Origin: an uncultured Actinomycetes bacterium
GTDB taxonomy: Bacteria; Actinomycetota; Coriobacteriia; Coriobacteriales; Atopobiaceae
Length of the DNA: 64,000 nt
NCBI GenBank assembly: GCA_900314645.1
Contig: OMWB01000001.1
Span: 62,001 to 126,000 of the forward strand
Direction: 5' to 3'
Shown: positions 57,829 through 64,000 of the stretch, in pieces
Numbering within the stretch: position 1 is the stretch's first letter
Layout: each line of letters begins with the position of its first letter
The notes under the pieces: generated by a model
What the model saw: only the letters and a program-made list of their open reading frames with translations
Told to the model about the DNA's origin: nothing
Database searches by the model: none
Made by a program: the position numbers and the translations under genes

Positions 57829-59238
57829 ATGGCAGATAACAAGCAGATCGCCACAGACGTGCTCGCAGCCGTCGGCGGCAAGGAGAACGTGAGCAAGGTC
57901 ATCCATTGCATGACGCGCCTGCGCTTCAACCTGGTGGACGACACGATCCCCAACGACGAAGAGGTCAAGGCAATCAAGGGCGTCCTGGGCATCGCTCGGC
58001 AGGGCGGCATGTATCAGGTGATCATCGGCACCACCGTCCCCGAGGTGTACGACGAGCTGACCAAGATGGGCGTCGGTGGTGGCGGCTCCATCGACGAGAA
58101 GCTCGACGACGTGCCCACCAAGTTCGAGTGGACCCCCAAGAACGTCTTCGACACCGTTCTCAACTACCTCTCCGGCTCGGTCGTTCCGCTGGTCCCCGTC
58201 CTGATGACCGCCGGTCTCTTCAAGACCCTGGGCGCCGTCTTCGGCCCCACGTTCCTCAACATGGTGCCCGCCGACAGCCCGCTCGTCTTCCTCTGCGACA
58301 TGCTCTACAACGCTGGCTTCTACTTCATGCCGATCCTCGCCGGCTTCACGGCTTCTCAAAAGCTTGGCGCCAACCCGTACCTCGGCGCAATGCTTGGCGC
58401 AATCCTCCTCGAGCCCAGCTTCGCGGCCATGGTGGGCACCGAGAACACCCTGTCCTTCTTTGGCGCCAACGTCCCCATGCCGCTCTTTGGCTATGGCCAG
58501 ACGCTCATCCCCATCCTGCTGTGCATCCCCGTGTTCGCCTTCCTTGAGAAGAAGATCAACGGCTTCATGCCTGGCGCCATCCGCACCGTCTTCGGGCCCT
58601 TCCTCACCGTCCTCGTCATGATCCCGCTCGAGCTCTACATCCTGGCTCCCCTGGGCAGCCTGCTTGGCAACGCCGTTGCCACTCTCTTCGAGGTCATCGG
58701 CAACTCCCCGCTCGGCTTCCTTGCCATCGCGATCTTCGCGGCCACCTATCCCATGCTCGTCCTCACCGGCATGCACATCGGCATCATGGGCATCGCCATC
58801 GCCAACTTTGGCAACGTGGGCTACGACACCATGTTCCTCATGGCCTCCACCGTCCAGAACTTCACCGCTTCCGCCGTCGGCCTGGCCGTGGCCCTCAAGA
58901 TGAAGGACCCCGAGAACAAGAGCCTGTGCTGGGGCTACTTCATGACCCAGTTCTTCGGTGGCGTGGGCGAGCCCCTGCTCTACGGTGTGTTCCTGCGCTA
59001 TAAGCGCCCCTGGATCGGCACCCTCTGCGGTGGCGCGGCTGCAGGCCTCTATGCCGCCCTCACCCATGTGACCCTGTACACCATGGCTTCCGGCATCTTC
59101 TCGCCCCTCGCCTTCGCCGGCGGCAGCCAGGGCAACTTCATCAACGGCTGCATCGCCATGGCCATCGGCTTCGCCGTCTCCTTCGTGACCACCTGGCTCT
59201 TCGGTCTCACCAAGGAGCAGGCTGAGGGCAAGGAGTAA
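57829..59238 (+). CDS. PTS beta-glucoside-type EIIBC transporter
   Basis: A 469-residue sugar transporter that phosphorylates its cargo. The N-terminal EIIB has Cys27 in KVIHCMTRLRF as the phosphorylation site. The EIIC part has about ten membrane helices, with VPLVPVLMTAGLFKTLGAVF, HIGIMGIAIANFG and FGGVGEPLLYGVFLRYKRPW (GEPxxYG-type substrate site). There is no EIIA domain or gene in the window, so an EIIA must come from elsewhere. It lies downstream of GH78 and upstream of a GH1 in this locus, fitting uptake of rhamnose-trimmed or other beta-glucosides. Confidence 0.92.
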   Translation: MADNKQIATDVLAAVGGKENVSKVIHCMTRLRFNLVDDTIPNDEEVKAIKGVLGIARQGGMYQVIIGTTVPEVYDELTKMGVGGGGSIDEKLDDVPTKFEWTPKNVFDTVLNYLSGSVVPLVPVLMTAGLFKTLGAVFGPTFLNMVPADSPLVFLCDMLYNAGFYFMPILAGFTASQKLGANPYLGAMLGAILLEPSFAAMVGTENTLSFFGANVPMPLFGYGQTLIPILLCIPVFAFLEKKINGFMPGAIRTVFGPFLTVLVMIPLELYILAPLGSLLGNAVATLFEVIGNSPLGFLAIAIFAATYPMLVLTGMHIGIMGIAIANFGNVGYDTMFLMASTVQNFTASAVGLAVALKMKDPENKSLCWGYFMTQFFGGVGEPLLYGVFLRYKRPWIGTLCGGAAAGLYAALTHVTLYTMASGIFSPLAFAGGSQGNFINGCIAMAIGFAVSFVTTWLFGLTKEQAEGKE

Positions 59239-59266
59239 CGCTTACCAAAAGCCCCTTCCTTTCACA

Positions 59267-59306
59267 GGCGGCCCGTCATCCAAAGGGATGGCGGGCCGCC
59301 TTCTTG
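59267..59306. terminator. Bidirectional terminator, PTS versus esterase
   Basis: 15-bp stem with one G-T pair (arm GGCGGCCCGTCATCC), AAAG loop, then TTCTTG; lies between convergent genes. Confidence 0.75.
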
Positions 59307-59338
59307 TGGAGCAACCGAGCTGAGTATGCTGCTGAAAC

Positions 59339-60931
59339 TCAGCAGGTAATGGCAAACGGCAGCACGGGAATCTCGGCGCCGTTGTAGAGATTGGTGCGGA
59401 ACCAGTTGCTCCAGGCAAAGCGGACCTCGATCGGGTCGGAAGGGGTTCCCTCGAGCATGATGATCAGCTCGTCGCCTCGTGCGGCTGCCCTGAACGGCAG
59501 GTCTTTGCCATTGCAGATCACCTCGAGCGCGTTGACCTCAGCGCCTTCCAACAGCATGCCGCCCGCGGAGTTCTCGAAGTGGAGGATGACGAACGATCCC
59601 TTGCGCTCGGCTCCCTTGCAGCGCGGGGCATCTGCTGGTATGGGCATCCCCAACAGGTGGTTCATTGCCAGAAGCGCCAGACGCTCGCCGATGGGCTTCT
59701 TCTCCTTGGGGTGAATGTCGTGCTTGTCACCCATGTCGCTGGCCGAGCAGAGCCACACATGCTCGTCCTCGTCAGCTACCTTCTGCTGACAGGCGCGAAT
59801 CGTCACGTAGTCATTCGGGCCGAGCCCCATCCAGTCACCAAAGCCTGGCAGCTGAACCACAAGGAAGGGCAGGTCGGGGCGTTGCCAAGCGTTACGCCAG
59901 TCGGCGATAACGGTGCGCAGCGCCTCCTCGTGGCGCCACTGGGCACCGTCAATCTCGTCGTCGCTCTCGCCCTGATACCACAGGACACCGCGCGTGGCAA
60001 AGCCAGCGAGGGGCTGCACCATGTAGGTGAAGAGTGCCCCTGGGGCCTCCTTGGTGGGGGTCATGAGCCCGGGATGGACCTGGGCACCAGACTTTGGCGC
60101 ATCCTTCTCACCAAGTTCAAGCCCTCCCACATCCGCGGGGCCGGTTGCTTTCTGGGCCTCGGTCTCCATGAAGGACTTAACCTCGTCCATGGTCGGTGTC
60201 TTCGGCAAGAAGAACTCGTTCCACGCAGGCCAGATGGCGTAACCCTTGTCGTTCTTGGCCACGTTGAGGCGTCCATTTGCCAGGAGCTCCTCGTACGGCA
60301 GCCCTTGAAGCTTTGCGTCAAATGCGGCCGCTAGCTCGGGCTGCACGGCTCGCGCGTGCTCGGGCGTCATCCAGGCGGCGGAGGTGGTGCCGCCGTAGTT
60401 GCAGCCCACGATGCCTACGGGTACGTCGAGCACCATCTCCAAGCCGCGCGCGCAGTAGTAGCCCACGGCAGAGAAGTAGTCGAGGTCCTCCGGCGTGGCT
60501 TTGCGCCAGATGCCGACCTTGGAGTAGTCAAAGTCGTTCATCTGGCCTGGATAGGAGCACTTTGGCTGGTCGTAGAAGCGGATGCGCGGGTTGTCGCAGG
60601 TGGGACGGTATTCCTCAACCTCCTTGTCGTAGCGCATCCAGAACTCCATGTTGGACTGGCCGCCCGCGATGAAGACCTCGCCCACGGCCACGTCGGTAAG
60701 GGTGATGCGGCTATCGCCTGAGCTCACCTCGAGCGTTTCGGCATCAGAGGCGGTAAGCGGTGCAAGCTTGCAGCGCCAGCTGCCCTGGGCGTCTGCCACG
60801 CACGAGGCGGTCTGTCCCTGAATGCGCACGTCAATGTGGTCGCCAGGCTCCGCAGTGCCCCACACGCTCACCGGCAGCTCGCGCTGCAAGACCATGCCGC
60901 TGGCAAAGATGGGTGCAAGTGAGAGGCTCAT
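59339..60931 (-). CDS. Sialate O-acetylesterase-like SGNH esterase
   Basis: A 530-residue esterase of the sialate-O-acetylesterase family. The start at 60931 has AAAGGAAC upstream. AGGQSNMEFWM has the nucleophile serine, VLWYQGESDD the oxyanion region, and DKHDIHPKEKKPIGERL the Asp/His pair. There is no signal peptide, so it works in the cytoplasm. Removing O-acetyl groups from glycosides before GH1/GH78 action is the likely role, inferred from the neighbours; the specificity is not fixed by sequence. It follows the GH1 gene by 32 bases. Confidence 0.88.
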   Translation of the reverse strand: MSLSLAPIFASGMVLQRELPVSVWGTAEPGDHIDVRIQGQTASCVADAQGSWRCKLAPLTASDAETLEVSSGDSRITLTDVAVGEVFIAGGQSNMEFWMRYDKEVEEYRPTCDNPRIRFYDQPKCSYPGQMNDFDYSKVGIWRKATPEDLDYFSAVGYYCARGLEMVLDVPVGIVGCNYGGTTSAAWMTPEHARAVQPELAAAFDAKLQGLPYEELLANGRLNVAKNDKGYAIWPAWNEFFLPKTPTMDEVKSFMETEAQKATGPADVGGLELGEKDAPKSGAQVHPGLMTPTKEAPGALFTYMVQPLAGFATRGVLWYQGESDDEIDGAQWRHEEALRTVIADWRNAWQRPDLPFLVVQLPGFGDWMGLGPNDYVTIRACQQKVADEDEHVWLCSASDMGDKHDIHPKEKKPIGERLALLAMNHLLGMPIPADAPRCKGAERKGSFVILHFENSAGGMLLEGAEVNALEVICNGKDLPFRAAARGDELIIMLEGTPSDPIEVRFAWSNWFRTNLYNGAEIPVLPFAITC

Positions 60932-60963
60932 GGGCGTTCCTTTCCGATGCGTCATTCAATTCT

Positions 60964-62322
60964 CTATCCGCGCAGTTCCCTAATGATATCGCGATATGCG
61001 TAGAAGCTGTCTTTAGGTACGCGGCGGCAGTCCTTCTCATCAAAGTCGGTGCGATCAACAAACACAAGGCCATAGCGCTTGTTGAACCCATCCGAGCTGG
61101 AGAGCAGGTCCACGAAGCTCCAGTGCTGATAGCCCACGAGGTCGATGCCGTCCTCCAATGCAAGTGCCATCTCGCGCACGTGGTCACGCAGGTAGTCGAT
61201 GCGCTTCGGGTCATGCACGTGGCCGTCCGTGTCGAGCTCCTCGCGCTCGCTCCAGCCGTTTTCGCAGATCATGATGGGCTTGCGGAAACGCGCCCAGCAC
61301 TCGTGAAGGGCAATGTGCAGACCGCTCGGATCATAGCTCCAGCCCCATTCGGTGTACTCGAGATACGGGTTGCGTGCACCCATCGCCGTACCCATGTTGA
61401 GGACGCTTCCTGATCCTGCGACGCTCACCACGTTGGTCTGATACCAGTTCACTCCCAAGAAATCGCAGGTACCGGCCTTGAGGATGGCGTCATCACCAGG
61501 CTCACGCGCGGGCATGGTGCCCGCCTTCTCCCACTTGTTGAGCAGCCACCGCGGGAACGTACCGTAGACATAGGTCTCCATCGGGGCGTAGGCGACCTCT
61601 TCCTCGATGTCGTAGGCGGCGCGTACATCTTCGGGAGCGCAGGTCATGGGGTAGAGCGTGGGGTACGACACGTCCGGCCCGATCTTGGCCTCCGGGCACA
61701 GTTTGTGACATGCGGCAACGGCGCGAGCGTTGGCAAGGTACATATGGTAGTTGGCCTGGACGCTCTTGCGAGCCAAATCTGGGTCATCATCTTTGAGGCC
61801 CAGCATCGATGTGGCAAAGCACATCACGCTCTGTTCGTTGATGGTGATCCACCAACGTACGAGGTGCCCAAAGCGCTCGAAGCACACGCGACAGTAGCGC
61901 TCGAAGGCGTCCACGGCACGGCGGTCCACGAATCCCTCGTAGCGCTCTACCAGCGCCCAAGGGATGTCGAAATGCAACAGCGTGACGACGGGCTCTATCT
62001 GCGCTTCGTTCAGCAACTGGAGAAGTCGCAGGTAGTAGGCAACGCCTTCCTCGTTCACAGCTCCGTCGCCGTCAGGAATGATGCGACTCCAGCAGATGGA
62101 GAATCGGTACGACGTGAGCCCCAACTCACGCATGAGGGCTACATCCTCCTCAAGATGGTGGTAGCCGTCGGCGGCTACGCTTGCGTCTGCTTGGTTGGCA
62201 GCACGTAAACGGCAGCGCTCGTCTGCGGTGTTCCAGCCTTTGCCGCCTTCAGTGGCGGCGCCCTCGTACTGAAACGCGCTCGTCGCGGCGCCCCACAGGA
62301 AGCTCTTAGGAAATGCTGACAT
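60964..62322 (-). CDS. GH1 glycosidase, 6-phospho-beta-glucosidase-like
   Basis: A 452-residue GH1 enzyme. AAGGGG precedes the start by 7 bases. FLWGAATSAFQYEGA opens the barrel; the acid/base motif is TINEQS, nucleophile ICENGWSER. The late loop LSSSDGFNKRYGLVFVD differs from the [12 protein letters not shown] of the others in the window, but keeps Ser, Lys and Tyr, so a 6-phospho substrate is likely though a free beta-glucoside is not excluded. It shares an operon with the acetylesterase and is divergent from the RpiR regulator. Confidence 0.92.
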   Translation of the reverse strand: MSAFPKSFLWGAATSAFQYEGAATEGGKGWNTADERCRLRAANQADASVAADGYHHLEEDVALMRELGLTSYRFSICWSRIIPDGDGAVNEEGVAYYLRLLQLLNEAQIEPVVTLLHFDIPWALVERYEGFVDRRAVDAFERYCRVCFERFGHLVRWWITINEQSVMCFATSMLGLKDDDPDLARKSVQANYHMYLANARAVAACHKLCPEAKIGPDVSYPTLYPMTCAPEDVRAAYDIEEEVAYAPMETYVYGTFPRWLLNKWEKAGTMPAREPGDDAILKAGTCDFLGVNWYQTNVVSVAGSGSVLNMGTAMGARNPYLEYTEWGWSYDPSGLHIALHECWARFRKPIMICENGWSEREELDTDGHVHDPKRIDYLRDHVREMALALEDGIDLVGYQHWSFVDLLSSSDGFNKRYGLVFVDRTDFDEKDCRRVPKDSFYAYRDIIRELRG

Positions 62323-62551
62323 GTCATGCCCCTTTTTCTCCCACCTACCGACCGTTTCCTCCCTACGGTACTACGTACGGCGGTGCGCTAACGTTGTCTT
62401 GATTTGCACGCGTTGCATAAACTGGCAACGCTGCTCGGCATCATGCCTACCGAGTCATATGGGCCATAAGGCATCACAACAGAGGCGTACGTGTCGTACG
62501 GCTGGTAGCATGTGGAGCCAGAATGGAGCCATTGCAACCGAGGACATCGCC
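62323..62551. promoter_or_regulatory. Divergent promoter of GH1 and RpiR with repeated palindromes
   Basis: The 229-base gap holds CGTACG three times (62374-62379, 62486-62491, 62495-62500) and an inverted repeat GCGTTGC/GCAACGC (62410-62416, 62425-62431). These are plausible binding sites for the RpiR regulator. Confidence 0.45.
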
Positions 62552-63349
62552 ATGAAGTCAGTCCACGACATGATTTCCTATCTGGATACCGAGGTCGAGC
62601 GTGACACACGCTACGAGGTGGTCTCCTATCTGCTTGCGCACCTGCGCGACCTCGATAGCCTTTCGCTTTCTGAAGTGGCGCGTCAGACCTACGTCTCGAA
62701 GTCGACGGTTTCGCGTGTGGTGCGGCGCTTTGGGTTTGATAGCTATGACGAGTTCTTGGCCATCACCCGTCGGCTTGTTGGCCAAGATCCTTCGGTCACC
62801 TTGCGCATTGCGCCAGATGAGCTTCGTGCGCTGCGTAGTGGCGATGAAAGCTACATCGAAAGCTATGTCGATGAGCTCTGTGCGGCCTTACAGGACTTGA
62901 AGAGTACGGTGAGCTCCGAGACCATTGACTCGCTCATCGAAGACATGATGACGCGAGAGACTGCGCTCTTTGCCACCGAGCAGCCGCTGATGATTGCGCG
63001 AGATGTCCAGGTAGCCTTCCTGGCTGCCGGTCACCTCATTCACGTTGGGGAGACTGGGAGCAAGAGACAACAGATTGCCCAGGAGCTCCCCAGTGGGTCG
63101 CTTGCTATTGTGCTTTCAAACTACGGACGCTACCTCGAGGACAATCGCGAGATGCTTGAGAGGCTCAAAAGTCGTGGTGTCGGACTCTACCTGGTGACCC
63201 TGTGCTATGACGGGCCAAGCTGTCTGCTGTTCGACCGCGTCATCAGGCTGTCTGCCCATGGATTCTCCGGTGTCGGTTCCTTCCCCATGAAGGCCTTTTT
63301 CAAGCTGGTCATTCGCCGACTGCTGGCTGGGGAGGCGGCTAAAGCGTAA
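62552..63349 (+). CDS. MurR/RpiR-family sugar-phosphate regulator
   Basis: A 265-residue regulator. The start at 62552 has GAGGA upstream; the longer frame before it has no ribosome site. The N-terminal HTH_6 is clear: LSLSEVARQTYVSKSTVSRVVRRFG. The C-terminal SIS domain (AVGS-type fold; GSLAIVLSNYGRYLEDNREML) binds a sugar phosphate. It is divergent from the GH1-esterase operon, which it probably controls in response to a phosphorylated sugar. Confidence 0.92.
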   Translation: MKSVHDMISYLDTEVERDTRYEVVSYLLAHLRDLDSLSLSEVARQTYVSKSTVSRVVRRFGFDSYDEFLAITRRLVGQDPSVTLRIAPDELRALRSGDESYIESYVDELCAALQDLKSTVSSETIDSLIEDMMTRETALFATEQPLMIARDVQVAFLAAGHLIHVGETGSKRQQIAQELPSGSLAIVLSNYGRYLEDNREMLERLKSRGVGLYLVTLCYDGPSCLLFDRVIRLSAHGFSGVGSFPMKAFFKLVIRRLLAGEAAKA

Positions 63350-63371
63350 AGACGTCTTTCAATGCACGTTG

Positions 63372-63412
63372 AGGCTCGCCGTTGCAGGTTTCTGCAACGG
63401 CGAGCCTTTATT
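63372..63412 (+). terminator. Strong terminator after the RpiR gene
   Basis: Perfect 16-bp stem (arms 63372-63387, 63392-63407), 4-base loop, then TTATT. Confidence 0.9.
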
Positions 63413-63585
63413 GCAACATGCGGATTGACGTATAGCTGATAGCCTAAGAAGTGGCAAACACCAGATAACAAATTGCCGCAAATTTTGATAGCCAACGTCA
63501 CATATATCGACATAGATTAGCTGTTTAGCACCATCTACATTTGATGGTAAGGAAGCGTGTAAACACACGGGAAAGGGAGAGAACC

Positions 63586-64000
63586 ATGGCAGGGCGCATC
63601 AACATCAGCAGGAGGAACTTCGTGGCAGGACTGGGCTTCGTCTCTGCAGCCGTGCTTGCGGCGTGTGGCAACAAGGGAGGCGATACCGCAGTTCCCGTAG
63701 CCGAGGCTCCTTCAACCGAGCCCTTCACCAAGCTTGTCGAGGCAGATGGCAACTTTGCCTATAACGCCCTTGAGGACGGGGTGGAATACCACTACTCTAA
63801 CGTGCTCTCTCCGGCTTACTACGTGTTTGCCGGCGCTAAGGATGCTGATGGCGCCGCCGAGCTGGTTGGCCAGCTGGGCCTCGCGCAGAGCATCGAGACC
63901 TACGTGGGTTCGGTTGTCGTGGTGAACCCTGTGGATGGCGCTGCGTACGGCGATGCTGACGTCGATGCCTTCGTCGCGCTTGCCGCCGCGGCTGGTCCCG
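63586..64000 (+). CDS. Secreted lipoprotein of unknown function (3' end outside window)
   Basis: The first 138 residues of an exported protein. AAGGGAGA precedes the start. NISRRNFVAGLGFVSAAVLAAC is both Tat-like (SRRNF) and lipobox-bearing (LAAC), so it may be folded before export and then lipid-anchored. The mature part begins with a flexible stretch and continues VEYHYSNVLSPAYYVFAGAKD and SVVVVNPVDGAAYGDADVD; the repeated hydrophobic strands suggest the start of a hydrolase or binding fold, but I cannot assign it. A 236-base gap precedes it, in which I see no gene. Confidence 0.7.
   Translation, partial: MAGRINISRRNFVAGLGFVSAAVLAACGNKGGDTAVPVAEAPSTEPFTKLVEADGNFAYNALEDGVEYHYSNVLSPAYYVFAGAKDADGAAELVGQLGLAQSIETYVGSVVVVNPVDGAAYGDADVDAFVALAAAAGP

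Overview
The window reads as a high-GC, Gram-positive anaerobe of the class Coriobacteriia, most like Olsenella/Atopobium-type gut or oral actinobacteria. This is an inference from six GH1 6-phospho-beta-glucosidase genes (one cut by the window edge), glycyl-radical metabolism, a class III fructose-bisphosphatase, strong GGAGG ribosome sites and many short lipoprotein signals; there is no rRNA or tRNA to prove it. I see no CRISPR array, transposase or phage gene.

Layout. (1) 1-2540: two tandem GH1 genes, the second with a shortened C-terminus and followed by a hairpin. (2) 2541-20210: an accessory region. It has two small double-glycine-leader peptides (2758, 9141), a structured intergenic RNA candidate, a methyltransferase/YoaP pair, divergent S41 and M13 lipoprotein proteases, a PepSY-like lipoprotein, a membrane TIR protein, an ArsR-DUF2087 regulator with its palindromic operator, a frameshifted U32-like gene, MmcQ/YjbR, a His-rich Sel1 protein, a cupin, and a three-gene NHLM-type export system (short HlyD-like subunit, C39-peptidase ABC, second ABC). 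No peptide-modifying enzyme is visible, so the peptides are probably trimmed at Gly-Gly and exported. (3) 20210-30869: an HExxH protein, a GH5-GT2 fusion (glucanase domain joined to a cellulose-synthase-like enzyme), a divergent hybrid sensor kinase, MscS, an S10 peptidase and a DUF362 protein. (4) 30870-40060: YaaA with a catalytically degenerate histidine phosphatase, MBL hydrolase, TetR, two GH1 genes around a HAD phosphatase, and a TetR/CPBP pair. (5) 40060-49185: a glycyl radical enzyme, its activase, a fructose-6-phosphate aldolase, CutC, HD hydrolase, flavin reductase, class III FBPase and a DeoR repressor; the same operator-like sequence lies before the DeoR gene and in the divergent radical-enzyme promoter. 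(6) 49287-64000: methyltransferase, PHP phosphatase, HAD, then a glycoside-use locus (GH1, two AraC regulators, GH78 rhamnosidase, PTS EIIBC, SGNH acetylesterase, GH1, RpiR regulator) and the start of a lipoprotein gene.

How it fits together. The catabolic parts take up beta-glucosides by PTS, hydrolyse the phosphorylated sugars inside the cell with GH1 enzymes, and remove rhamnose and acetyl groups with GH78 and the SGNH esterase. The radical-enzyme module could feed an unusual sugar phosphate into aldolase cleavage. The accessory region looks like a secreted-peptide system with a membrane TIR protein close by. A striking non-coding feature is a set of very long perfect inverted repeats between genes (37, 37, 30 and 16 bp arms), several sharing the core TGGGACA/TGTCCCA.
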